Positions 14,723-23,892 of a DNA stretch of 63,881 nt are shown here, one piece after another (positions within the stretch are counted from its first letter, which is position 1; every line of letters begins with the position of its first letter). Below the pieces are notes generated by a model, which was given only the letters and a program-made list of their open reading frames with translations, made no database searches and was not told the DNA's origin. The translations under genes and the position numbers were made by a program. Origin of the DNA: an uncultured Parabacteroides sp. (GTDB lineage: Bacteria; Bacteroidota; Bacteroidia; Bacteroidales; Tannerellaceae); NCBI RefSeq assembly GCF_905196875.1, contig NZ_CAJJWO010000029.1:1-63881 (forward strand). Direction: 5' to 3'.

Positions 14723-16585
14723 ATGGCAGAACTAAAAGAAAAACTTTTCTCAGAATTCGCTCCGGTCTCTACTGAAGAGTGGATGGCGAAGATTACGGCT
14801 GACCTGAAAGGTGCTCCGTTTGAGAAAAAGCTTGTTTGGAAGACAGGCGAAGGATTTAATGTAAATCCTTTCTATCGTGCAGAAGACATCGAAGGACTGA
14901 AGACAACCGAGTCTCTTCCCGGTGAATTCCCTTATGTTCGCGGAACAAAGAAGGATAACGATTGGAAGGTACGCCAGAACATCGAAGTAACTTGTTTCAA
15001 AGAAGCTAACGAAAAAGCGCTTGACATTTTGAACAAAGGGGTTACTTCACTCGGTTTCATCATCAAAGGCGATGAAGTAAATGCCGAAAATATTGCCACT
15101 TTATTAAATGGTATCTGTCCGGAAGCTACTGAACTGAACTTCAACACTTGCAACTGCAAGGCTGAAAAGCTGATCGGTATCCTGGAGTACTATCTGAAAG
15201 GAAAAGACGTGGACCTGAACAAATGTTTCGGTTCCGTCAATTACGATCCTTTCAAAAAACCGTTGGTGAAGGGGAAAGAAAATGAAAATTGGGTGGAAGC
15301 TGCATCTGCTGTGCTCAAAGCAGGACAGGCTTTACCTGGTTATAAAGTATTAGCTGTAAACGGTTTCTATTTCAACAATGCCGGTGCTTATATCACTCAG
15401 GAACTGGGTTATTCATTGGCTTGGGGTAACGAACTGATGGCTAAACTGACTGAAGCCGGTTTCAGTGCAGACGAAGTTGCCAAGAAGATCAAATTCAATC
15501 TGGGGATCAGTTCTAACTACTTCATGGAAATCGCTAAATTCCGTGCTGCCCGTTGGTTGTGGGCTGAGATCGTTGCTGCTTACAATCCTGCATGCAACTG
15601 CGCCTGCAAGATGAATGCACATGCTCAGACTTCCGAATGGAATATGACTGTTTACGATGCTCACGTAAACTTGTTGCGTTCTCAGACTGAAGCAATGTCT
15701 GCAGCTTTGGCCGGTGTCGATTCTATCACTGTCCGTCCGTTCGATAAAACTTATCAGACTCCGGATGATTTCTCAGAACGTATCGCACGCAACCAGCAAT
15801 TGTTACTGAAAGAAGAATGTCACCTGGATAAGGTAGTCGATCCTTCTGCCGGTTCTTATTATGTAGAAGTACTGACTAACTCGTTGGCAGACGTTGCCTG
15901 GAAACTGTTCCTGGAAGTAGAAGACAAAGGCGGTTTCGGTGCTGAAGTGGCTAACGGTAACATACAGAATGCAGTAAATGCTTCTAACGTAGCTCGTAAG
16001 AAAGCGGTTGCTACCCGTCGTGAAATCCTGCTGGGTTCTAACCAGTTCCCGAACTTCACAGAAGTAGCTGCCGGTAAGATCAAAGAAACAGCTTCCTGTT
16101 GTTGTGGCGGTGGTCACTCTTGTGGTGAATCAACTGTTACTCCTCTTGATTTCTCTCGTGGTGCATCTGAATTCGAAGCATTGCGTCTGGCAACGGAAAA
16201 TAGCGGTAAAACTCCGAAAGTGTTTATGTTAACTATCGGTAACCTGTCTATGCGTATTGCCCGTTCACAGTTCTCAAGCAACTTCTTTGCTTGTGCAGGA
16301 TACAAGGTAATTGATAACTTAGGTTTCGAAACAGTAGAAGCCGGCGTTGATGCAGCGATGGCGGCGGGTGCTCAGATCGTTGTTCTTTGTTCTAGTGATG
16401 ACGAATATGCAGAATACGCTCCTGCCGCTTATAAAGCATTGGCCGGACGTGCTGAGTTCGTTGTAGCCGGTGCTCCTGAATGTATGGAAGACCTGAAAGC
16501 TCAGGGTATCGATCAATTTATCAATGTAAAGAGCAACGTGCTCGAAACATTGAAGGCTTTCAACGCAAAATTAGGAATCGCTTAA
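14723..16585 (+). CDS. mutA: Methylmalonyl-CoA mutase small subunit
   Basis: A 620-residue beta (small) subunit that pairs with MutB to interconvert succinyl-CoA and (R)-methylmalonyl-CoA, the key step to propionate in Bacteroidales. The TIM-barrel part is conserved (GISSNYFMEIAKFRAARWLWAE). In the C-terminal cobalamin-like domain the B12-binding DxHxxG motif is absent, as expected for the non-catalytic subunit. Unusual Cys clusters occur: CNCK, CNCACK and, in the linker, CCCGGGHSC. Probably co-transcribed with mutB, 12 bp downstream. Acts in the cytosol. Confidence 0.95.
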   Translation: MAELKEKLFSEFAPVSTEEWMAKITADLKGAPFEKKLVWKTGEGFNVNPFYRAEDIEGLKTTESLPGEFPYVRGTKKDNDWKVRQNIEVTCFKEANEKALDILNKGVTSLGFIIKGDEVNAENIATLLNGICPEATELNFNTCNCKAEKLIGILEYYLKGKDVDLNKCFGSVNYDPFKKPLVKGKENENWVEAASAVLKAGQALPGYKVLAVNGFYFNNAGAYITQELGYSLAWGNELMAKLTEAGFSADEVAKKIKFNLGISSNYFMEIAKFRAARWLWAEIVAAYNPACNCACKMNAHAQTSEWNMTVYDAHVNLLRSQTEAMSAALAGVDSITVRPFDKTYQTPDDFSERIARNQQLLLKEECHLDKVVDPSAGSYYVEVLTNSLADVAWKLFLEVEDKGGFGAEVANGNIQNAVNASNVARKKAVATRREILLGSNQFPNFTEVAAGKIKETASCCCGGGHSCGESTVTPLDFSRGASEFEALRLATENSGKTPKVFMLTIGNLSMRIARSQFSSNFFACAGYKVIDNLGFETVEAGVDAAMAAGAQIVVLCSSDDEYAEYAPAAYKALAGRAEFVVAGAPECMEDLKAQGIDQFINVKSNVLETLKAFNAKLGIA

Positions 16586-16597
16586 GTAGAAACAATT

Positions 16598-18745
16598 ATG
16601 AGACCAAATTTTAAAAACATAGATATCAAGAATGCCGGTTTTGCAGCTACCAATGCTGCCGAATGGGCAAAAGCCAACGGCATTGAAGCCGATTGGAAAA
16701 CACCTGAGCATATCGAGGTGAAACCTGTTTATACGAAAGATGACCTGGAAGGTATGGAGCATCTGCACTATGCATCCGGTCTGCCTCCTTATCTGCGTGG
16801 TCCGTATAGCGGTATGTACGCTATGCGTCCCTGGACAATCCGTCAGTATGCCGGTTTCTCTACAGCAGAAGAATCAAATGCATTCTACCGCCGTAACCTG
16901 GCTTCCGGTCAGAAAGGTCTGTCTGTTGCATTCGACCTTCCGACACACCGCGGATACGATGCCGACAACGAACGTGTTGTAGGTGACGTTGGTAAAGCAG
17001 GTGTATCTATCTGTTCGCTGGAAAATATGAAAGTATTGTTCGCAGGTATTCCTTTGAACAAGATGTCTGTTTCCATGACAATGAACGGTGGCGTTCTTCC
17101 GGTATTGGCATTCTACATCAACGCAGGTCTGGAACAAGGCGCTAAGTTGGAAGAAATGGCCGGTACGATCCAGAACGATATCCTGAAAGAATTCATGGTG
17201 CGTAATACTTATATTTATCCGCCCGAATTCTCAATGAAGATCATCGCTGATATCTTCGAATATACATCACAGAAGATGCCGAAGTTCAACTCTATCTCTA
17301 TCTCCGGTTACCATATGCAGGAAGCCGGTGCGACAGCAGATATTGAAATGGCTTATACACTGTGTGACGGTATGGAATATCTTCGTGCCGGTGTAAACGC
17401 TGGTATAGATGTGGATGCATTTGCTCCGCGTCTGTCATTCTTCTGGGCGATCGGTGTGAACCACTTCATGGAAATCGCCAAGATGCGTGCTGCACGTATG
17501 TTGTGGGCGAAGATCGTGAAGAGTTTCGGTGCCAAGAACCCGAAATCACTGGCATTGCGTACTCACTGCCAGACTTCAGGATGGTCATTGACAGAACAGG
17601 ATCCGTTCAACAACGTAGGCCGTACTTGTATCGAGGCGATGGCTGCTGCACTGGGACATACGCAGTCTCTGCACACTAACGCGCTGGACGAAGCTATCGC
17701 ATTGCCGACAGACTTTTCTGCACGTATCGCTCGTAACACACAGATCTATATCCAGGAAGAAACAAAGATCTGTAAGGAAATCGACCCGTGGGCCGGTTCT
17801 TACTATGTAGAATCTTTGACAAATGAACTGGTACACAAAGGTTGGGCATTGATCCAGGAAATCGAAAGCATGGGCGGTATGGCAAAAGCTATCGAAACAG
17901 GTCTTCCGAAGATGCGTATCGAAGAAGCTGCAGCTCGTACACAGGCTCGTATCGACTCTGGTGTTCAGACAATCGTTGGTGTTAACAAATATCGTTTGCC
18001 GAAAGAAGATCCGATCGATATCCTCGAAATCGACAACACTGCCGTTCGTAACGAACAGGTGGCAGCTCTTAAGGTGTTGCGTGAAAACCGCGATGAAGCA
18101 GCTGTTCAACAGGCATTGGCCGATATCACTGAATGTGTGAAAACTAAGAAAGGCAACTTGCTGGAACTGGCTGTTAAGGCTGCCGGCCTGCGTGCATCAT
18201 TGGGAGAAATCTCGGATGCCTGCGAAGTTGTTGTGGGACGTTATAAAGCAATCATCAGAACTATATCAGGCGTGTATTCATCAGAAACAAAGAAAGACGC
18301 AGACTTCATCAAAGCTTGCGAGCTGACAGAAAAGTTTGCGAAGAAAGAAGGTCGCCAGCCGCGTATCATGATCGCTAAGATGGGTCAGGACGGACACGAC
18401 CGTGGTGCAAAAGTTGTTGCAACCGGTTATGCCGACTGTGGTTTCGACGTGGATATGGGACCGTTGTTCCAGACTCCGGCAGAAGCTGCCCGTCAGGCTG
18501 TTGAAAACGACGTTCACGTAATGGGTGTTTCTTCTTTGGCTGCCGGACACAAGACATTGATCCCGCAGGTTATCGACGAACTGAAGAAGTTAGGCCGCGA
18601 AGACATCATCGTCATCGCCGGTGGTGTAATCCCTGCACAGGACTACGACTTCCTGTACAAAGCAGGTGTTGCTGCTATCTTCGGCCCGGGTACTTCAGTG
18701 GCTAAGGCTGCTGTTCAGATCCTGGAAATCCTGTTAGGTGAATAA
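16598..18745 (+). CDS. mutB: Methylmalonyl-CoA mutase large, B12-binding subunit
   Basis: A 715-residue catalytic subunit. The N-terminal part is the substrate-binding TIM barrel (signatures LPPYLRGPY, AFDLPTHRGYD, and RTHCQTSGWSLTEQDP). The C-terminal Rossmann domain carries DGHDRG at residues 598-603, where H600 is the lower axial ligand of cobalamin, followed by the GPLFQTPAEA and SSLAAGH segments. Requires adenosylcobalamin, which ties it to the cobalamin genes at 508-4987. No epimerase or meaB gene is in the window. Confidence 0.97.
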   Translation: MRPNFKNIDIKNAGFAATNAAEWAKANGIEADWKTPEHIEVKPVYTKDDLEGMEHLHYASGLPPYLRGPYSGMYAMRPWTIRQYAGFSTAEESNAFYRRNLASGQKGLSVAFDLPTHRGYDADNERVVGDVGKAGVSICSLENMKVLFAGIPLNKMSVSMTMNGGVLPVLAFYINAGLEQGAKLEEMAGTIQNDILKEFMVRNTYIYPPEFSMKIIADIFEYTSQKMPKFNSISISGYHMQEAGATADIEMAYTLCDGMEYLRAGVNAGIDVDAFAPRLSFFWAIGVNHFMEIAKMRAARMLWAKIVKSFGAKNPKSLALRTHCQTSGWSLTEQDPFNNVGRTCIEAMAAALGHTQSLHTNALDEAIALPTDFSARIARNTQIYIQEETKICKEIDPWAGSYYVESLTNELVHKGWALIQEIESMGGMAKAIETGLPKMRIEEAAARTQARIDSGVQTIVGVNKYRLPKEDPIDILEIDNTAVRNEQVAALKVLRENRDEAAVQQALADITECVKTKKGNLLELAVKAAGLRASLGEISDACEVVVGRYKAIIRTISGVYSSETKKDADFIKACELTEKFAKKEGRQPRIMIAKMGQDGHDRGAKVVATGYADCGFDVDMGPLFQTPAEAARQAVENDVHVMGVSSLAAGHKTLIPQVIDELKKLGREDIIVIAGGVIPAQDYDFLYKAGVAAIFGPGTSVAKAAVQILEILLGE

Positions 18746-18769
18746 TAGCTGAATATATTACAGATTGAT

Positions 18770-18810
18770 ACTGCGTAGTTTTCTGTAGAGAACTACGCAG
18801 TTCTTTTTTT
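18770..18810 (+). terminator. Terminator of mutAB
   Basis: ACTGCGTAGTT (18770-18780) pairs perfectly with AACTACGCAGT (18791-18801), followed by a T-rich run. Confidence 0.88.
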
Positions 18811-18870
18811 CCAATGTGCACGAATCTATATACACAAAGAACATACTTACATAATAAAATATATATAAAA

Positions 18871-20082
18871 ATGGCAAAACAACGACATTTTCATGAGGGA
18901 AGGACAGGAAGAAACGATATCTCCCGTCGTTTATCCGATAAAAAAGAAAGAGAGCAATTATCCGGTGCACAATTAGAATTAAATTGTATAAGAAAGAAGA
19001 TTGCCAGCCAAAAAGAGGAAATCTATCTGATACCGGAAAAGGAAGAACGTATCAAGGATTTTTTTGAACGGAATGCTAAACTTGTATTTGAAAAAGAAAC
19101 AGCTTTAAAATATAAGTATCTTGTGTATCTGGATGAGGCTTATGAGAGTGGAGAACTGACTTCCGGCGAAAAGGATACACTTCTCGATCTTTTTGCAGAG
19201 GAAAGCCAGGGAGTCGAAGATTTCGTAACTACCGACGAACAACGGGAACATCTTTTAGAGTTGAGATATAAATATGACGAACTGACTCTCGGTATGAGTC
19301 GTGAGGAGTTGGATCAGGAAGCTGTAGAAGATACTTTAAGCCTGTTTGTCAATCGTTGTGGTATTAGGCCCAATAAAGCAATGGAGGCCGCGAAGACGGA
19401 AGACGAATTGTTGACTGCTATTTCTGATTATATTGAAGCGAAAGACCTTAAAGCGATTCTGGCAGCTACCGGAGAGAAACCGAAGCGTGTCGGACGGAAA
19501 ACAAAAGATGCTGGAGAAAAAAAAGTATCAAAGAGACTTTTGCTTGAGCAACTTCAGATAAGCCAGGCTATTGGAGAAATGAAAAAACTCTATGTAGATA
19601 TGGTAAAAGAATTTTACAAAGGAGAGGTGGAAGATGAAGTGCGTACTGCCCGAAAAGAAGAGCTTTTGAAGCTTTTAGCTGTCGATAATGCACAAAAAAA
19701 TCTGGCAGATCTTTTGATCACACAGATCGAATGGATGGAAGAAGTAGCGATGGAAGCTCCGACTGAAGAAAAAGACCTTATGGCATATAATACGAAACTC
19801 CGTTATTTATTGATTTGTTTTGGTGAACAGGTGAGAATTGTCAAAAATGCTCCGATTCCTGGTGTAGAAGGACCGTATACCCAACTGCGTAACTTTGCAT
19901 GGAAGGATCTGCCTATTCAGATGAATATGTTGTTTACTCGCCACAAAAAAGATATGAAAGGTATCGAAGAATATGTATCTTCAGTCTCTACTGTTTCCGG
20001 TTTGAAATCATTCCTGAAGCGGTACGGGCAAAGTCACGGCGATGGCGGCTTCCTGGGAGAAGATGACTGGAATTGGGGATAA
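18871..20082 (+). CDS. Unrecognised Lys/Glu-rich helical protein
   Basis: A 403-residue cytosolic protein with no family I recognise. The start at 18871 (MAKQRHFHEG) is preferred to an upstream ATG at 18814, which would add a short unlikely segment and overlap the preceding terminator region. It is strongly charged and mostly helical, with likely coiled coils at about 20-110 and 215-260. A Lys-rich linker (GEKPKRVGRKTKDAGEKK) lies near 200-217. The C-terminal 130 residues look globular, with WMEEVAME, RYLLICFGEQVR and a terminal Gly/Asp/Trp-rich end (GEDDWNWG). No signal peptide. It sits between two terminators and looks monocistronic. Confidence 0.72.
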   Translation: MAKQRHFHEGRTGRNDISRRLSDKKEREQLSGAQLELNCIRKKIASQKEEIYLIPEKEERIKDFFERNAKLVFEKETALKYKYLVYLDEAYESGELTSGEKDTLLDLFAEESQGVEDFVTTDEQREHLLELRYKYDELTLGMSREELDQEAVEDTLSLFVNRCGIRPNKAMEAAKTEDELLTAISDYIEAKDLKAILAATGEKPKRVGRKTKDAGEKKVSKRLLLEQLQISQAIGEMKKLYVDMVKEFYKGEVEDEVRTARKEELLKLLAVDNAQKNLADLLITQIEWMEEVAMEAPTEEKDLMAYNTKLRYLLICFGEQVRIVKNAPIPGVEGPYTQLRNFAWKDLPIQMNMLFTRHKKDMKGIEEYVSSVSTVSGLKSFLKRYGQSHGDGGFLGEDDWNWG

Positions 20083-20107
20083 ATTTATTTTTTAGAAGAA
20101 AGTAATA

Positions 20108-20140
20108 GGGTCGTTTTTCGTTTGAGAAACGGCCTTTTTT
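20108..20140 (+). terminator. Terminator after the helical protein
   Basis: GGTCGTTT pairs with AAACGGCC across a short loop, followed by six T residues. Confidence 0.75.
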
Positions 20141-20180
20141 GTTTATGTTTACACCTCGATAACAATAAGCTTATTACTAT

Positions 20181-21641
20181 ATGGAACCGATTAATTGCTT
20201 TTTACCTTATATCTCCCCTGAACAGATCGCTCCTGTTGTGGAGGAATTGAATAAAACAAGCCTGATCGATAAGATTTACCTGATGACCTCCAACCCCGAA
20301 GCCGAGCCGTATCCCGGTTGCGAGATCCTTCCCGTCGATACACTGACCAGTACACAAACCATGCGTTCGATTTATGAACATGCAGATGGAAAAAACGTAC
20401 TGCTTTACACCCGCCCTGGCCGGGTCACATTCGGACAGGATGCTTTGGAACGACTGTTGAGAGTGGCGGAAGAGTCGTTTTGTGAAATTATTTATGCCGA
20501 CCATTATGATATATGTAATGGAATCAGGCGCGAGCATCCGCTCATAGATTATCAGCCGGGAAGTGTTCGGGATGATTTTGACTTCGGAGCGTTGATGCTG
20601 ATTGGCTATGATGCGCTGGCTTCTTATTTCGAACGGTGTTCGAAAAAGGCTACCGAATATAAATATGCCGGCCTGTACCATTTTCGTCTCAGAAAAAGCT
20701 CTTTTCGTAATATATTTCATATCAAAGAGTATCTGTATACTTTCGAGGAAGACGATCTTCGTAAAAGCGGAGAGAAGCAATTTGACTATGTGAACCCCAA
20801 AAACAGGGAGGTACAGCTGGATATGGAGTTGGCATTTACCTCTTGCATGGGCCGAAAGTGCAGAGCAAAGAGGGTGGTAATGGCTAAATTTAAATCGAGA
20901 GGGTTTAAGTATGAAGCTTCGGTTATCATCCCTGTCCGCAATCGGGTACGTACCATTGAGGATGCGATCCGTTCTGTTTTCATGCAACAGACATCTTTCA
21001 AATTTAATCTTATCATTGTTGACAATCATTCAACGGATGGCACGACCGATGTGATTCGGCGTTATGCTTCCGATGATCGGTTAATTCATATTATTCCGGA
21101 ACGCGACGATCTGGGAATCGGCGGATGCTGGAATCTGGCTGCCGCTCATCCGCTGTGCGGTAAGTTCAGTGTACAGCTCGACAGTGACGATATGTATAGC
21201 GGCCCGGATACGTTGCAGAAGATTGTCGATACCTTCTATGCCGAGAAATGTGCGATGGTGATCGGAACTTATAAAATGACAGACTTCGACTTGAATGAGA
21301 TACCGCCGGGTATTATCGATCACCGGGAATGGACTCCGGAGAACGGACGCAACAATGCCTTGCGTATTAATGGACTGGGAGCGCCGAGGGCTTTTTATAC
21401 TCCGATACTTCGCGAGATAAAGATGCCGAATGTCAGTTATGGTGAAGATTATGCGATAGGCTTGGCTATCTCCCGTAGCTATCGGATCGGACGTATTTAT
21501 GATGTCCTGTATCTGTGCCGCCGTTGGGAAGATAATACGGATGCCGCATTGGATATCCGGAAGATGAATGAATACAATGCTTACAAAGACAGTTTGCGTT
21601 CAATTGAGTTAAGGGCGCGTAGATCTATTTTGGGACTATAG
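20181..21641 (+). CDS. Family 2 glycosyltransferase with an extra N-terminal domain
   Basis: A 486-residue protein. The C-terminal half (from about 245) is a GT-A family 2 glycosyltransferase: ASVIIPVRNRVRTIEDAIRSV, VDNHSTDGT, and the DxD-type LDSDDM. The N-terminal 240 residues look like a second, degenerate Rossmann-type transferase domain (KNVLLYTRPGRVTFG, YADHYDICNG). No membrane segment. It is the first of five same-strand genes; its stop directly abuts the next start. A weak -7 box (TATGTTTA, 20144-20151) lies upstream. Acceptor and donor sugars are unknown; the MurNAc genes next door hint at cell-wall or nucleotide-sugar work. Confidence 0.82.
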   Translation: MEPINCFLPYISPEQIAPVVEELNKTSLIDKIYLMTSNPEAEPYPGCEILPVDTLTSTQTMRSIYEHADGKNVLLYTRPGRVTFGQDALERLLRVAEESFCEIIYADHYDICNGIRREHPLIDYQPGSVRDDFDFGALMLIGYDALASYFERCSKKATEYKYAGLYHFRLRKSSFRNIFHIKEYLYTFEEDDLRKSGEKQFDYVNPKNREVQLDMELAFTSCMGRKCRAKRVVMAKFKSRGFKYEASVIIPVRNRVRTIEDAIRSVFMQQTSFKFNLIIVDNHSTDGTTDVIRRYASDDRLIHIIPERDDLGIGGCWNLAAAHPLCGKFSVQLDSDDMYSGPDTLQKIVDTFYAEKCAMVIGTYKMTDFDLNEIPPGIIDHREWTPENGRNNALRINGLGAPRAFYTPILREIKMPNVSYGEDYAIGLAISRSYRIGRIYDVLYLCRRWEDNTDAALDIRKMNEYNAYKDSLRSIELRARRSILGL

Positions 21642-22589
21642 ATGATGAAAAATATAAATCAACAGGCTAAAGAATTAATACGCGAACATCTAACCTTTTG
21701 GGAACTGGCACAGGTAAACTATGCTGCTCTCGAAAAGGTGCAGACCCGTACATTGGAGGTGAACGGTTATCCCGTCATTCTTCAGTTCAATCCGGAGCGT
21801 ATCCGTTCGTCGGCAGCGAAGATCGATAAACAGTCGTTGGCTGCCCGTCCCTGTTTCCTTTGTGAGGCGAACCGTCCCGGTAATCAACAATGGATTGACT
21901 TTGGGGAAGAGTATCAGATCATGGTGAATCCGTATCCTATCTTTCGTGAACATCTGACCATCCCGATCCGGGCACATCAGGAACAGCATATACTCTTGCG
22001 TTACAAAGATATGCTCTCGCTGGCGGAGGTACTGACAGACTTTATTGTCTTTTATAACGGACCGAAGTGCGGCGCCTCAGCTCCCGACCACATGCATTTC
22101 CAGGCAGGCAATAAAGGCTTTCTGCCACTTGAAACAAATTGGCGGAGAACTCCGAAAAAGCCTATGATCTCTTTCGGACAAGCAGGCTTGTATGCATTGA
22201 GGGATTTCCTGCAACCGGCATTTATTATCATCTCCGGCAGTAAAGATGATTCTGCCATTCTTTTTAATCATATTTATTCTTTACTAGAGATCAGGACGGG
22301 CGAATGCGAACCTATGATGAACGTATTAGCCTGGCGGGAAAAGGGGATGTGGATCACCTGCATTTATCCACGAAAGAAACTGCATCCCGCCTGCTATTAT
22401 GCCGAGGGGGATGCCAATATCTTGATCAGTCCGGCAACAGTCGAAATGGCCGGCGTTTTTATCACTCCACTGGAAAAAGACTTCAGGAAAGTGACTTCCG
22501 GAGATCTGCAACAAATTATCAGTGAAACCTGCCTTTCCGCAGAGGAGATGGATCAGTTAATCTGTAAATCTAAATCATACTTCTTATGA
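21642..22589 (+). CDS. DUF4922 protein, HIT/GalT-like nucleotidyltransferase or phosphorylase
   Basis: A 315-residue cytosolic protein. The APDHMHFQAG segment (about residues 146-155) matches the HxHxQ-type active site of the histidine-triad superfamily, close to GDP-L-galactose phosphorylase and galactose-1-phosphate uridylyltransferase. CFLC near residue 71 may be a metal-site half. It follows the glycosyltransferase with no gap and overlaps the transporter by 4 bp (ATGA), so translation is coupled. I infer transfer or phosphorolysis of a nucleotide-sugar; the substrate is unknown. Confidence 0.72.
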   Translation: MMKNINQQAKELIREHLTFWELAQVNYAALEKVQTRTLEVNGYPVILQFNPERIRSSAAKIDKQSLAARPCFLCEANRPGNQQWIDFGEEYQIMVNPYPIFREHLTIPIRAHQEQHILLRYKDMLSLAEVLTDFIVFYNGPKCGASAPDHMHFQAGNKGFLPLETNWRRTPKKPMISFGQAGLYALRDFLQPAFIIISGSKDDSAILFNHIYSLLEIRTGECEPMMNVLAWREKGMWITCIYPRKKLHPACYYAEGDANILISPATVEMAGVFITPLEKDFRKVTSGDLQQIISETCLSAEEMDQLICKSKSYFL

Positions 22590-23872
22590 ACCAGACAAAG
22601 AGAACTTCTCCTTGGAGTTGGATTCCAACACTTTATTTTGCAGAGGCATTGCCTTATGTTGCTGTGATGACAATCTCTGTTATCATGTATAAACGGCTGG
22701 GAATCAGTAATACCGATATAGCCCTGTACACCAGTTGGCTGTATCTCCCCTGGGTAATCAAACCATTCTGGAGTCCGTTTGTCGATCTGTTGAAAACGAA
22801 ACGTTGGTGGGTTGTCACCATGCAGTTCCTGATAGGAGCAGGATTAGCCGGTATCGCTTTTACAATCCCGATGGATTATTTCTTTCAGTTGACCCTGGCT
22901 GTCTTCTGGTTGGTGGCCTTCAGTTCGGCTACACACGATATTGCAGCGGACGGTTTTTATATGCTGGCACTCGATTCGCACGATCAGGCTTTCTATGTCG
23001 GGATACGAAGTACCTTTTATCGCATTGCAACCATTGCCGGACAAGGATTACTTGTGATGTTGGCCGGAGCTTTGGAGGTTAGCACCGGAAAGATTCCGTT
23101 CGCTTGGTCGATCACTTTCCTGATCCTGGCCGGACTATTTATCGGTCTCTGCCTGTATCATAAGTATATTTTACCGGTCCCGAAGTCCGATAAAGCGGCT
23201 GTAACAGTTACTGCTTCTACTATATTTAAAGAATTCTTTGCTACATTTGTCTCGTTTTTCAGGAAGAAGCAGGCATTGGTCGCTATACTGTTCATGCTGT
23301 TCTATCGTTTTCCCGAGGCACAACTGGTCAAGCTGGTAACACCTTTCCTGATTGATCCGCGCGAAGTGGGGGGGCTGGGACTTACTACTTCCGAGATCGG
23401 ACTGGTGTATGGCACGATCGGTATTATAGGCCTGACGCTGGGTGGTATTATCGGGGGAATCGTGGCAGCGCATGGCGGATTAAAGAAATGGATTTGGCCG
23501 ATGGCACTGGCAATTACGTTGCCTGACCTGGTTTTTATCTATCTGAGTAGCGCACTTCCTGAAAGCCTGCTGATTATTAATGTATGTGTGTTTGTTGAAC
23601 AGTTCGGTTACGGATTTGGTTTTACTGCCTATATGTTGTACCTGATCTATTTCTCCGATGGTGAACATAAAACAGCTCATTATGCGATATGTACTGCTTT
23701 TATGGCATTGGGAATGATGCTTCCGGGAATGATTGCCGGGTGGTTGCAGGAAGAATTGGGATATGTGAACTTCTTCTGGTGGGTGATGGGATGTTGTCTG
23801 ATCACACTGGCTGTGACAGCTTTCCTTAAGATAGATCCGGCATTCGGTAAAAAAGACAGAACGATCGATTAA
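22586..23872 (+). CDS. AmpG/MurT-type muropeptide or MurNAc transporter
   Basis: A 428-residue major-facilitator protein with about 12 membrane helices. The N-terminus (PTLYFAEALPYVAVM...) and the WVIKPFWSPFVDLL segment match AmpG-family permeases. It is followed by murK and murQ, the order described in Tannerella forsythia as murT-murK-murQ, where MurT imports MurNAc. Substrate is thus likely MurNAc or an anhydro-muropeptide. Start overlaps the DUF4922 stop by 4 bp. Confidence 0.85.
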   Translation: MNQTKRTSPWSWIPTLYFAEALPYVAVMTISVIMYKRLGISNTDIALYTSWLYLPWVIKPFWSPFVDLLKTKRWWVVTMQFLIGAGLAGIAFTIPMDYFFQLTLAVFWLVAFSSATHDIAADGFYMLALDSHDQAFYVGIRSTFYRIATIAGQGLLVMLAGALEVSTGKIPFAWSITFLILAGLFIGLCLYHKYILPVPKSDKAAVTVTASTIFKEFFATFVSFFRKKQALVAILFMLFYRFPEAQLVKLVTPFLIDPREVGGLGLTTSEIGLVYGTIGIIGLTLGGIIGGIVAAHGGLKKWIWPMALAITLPDLVFIYLSSALPESLLIINVCVFVEQFGYGFGFTAYMLYLIYFSDGEHKTAHYAICTAFMALGMMLPGMIAGWLQEELGYVNFFWWVMGCCLITLAVTAFLKIDPAFGKKDRTID

Positions 23873-23892
23873 TTAAGTAATAAAACGGAAAT

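Noticed and set aside
20202..21029. A 275-codon minus-strand frame
   Set aside because: Antisense to the glycosyltransferase; no recognisable domain or own promoter.
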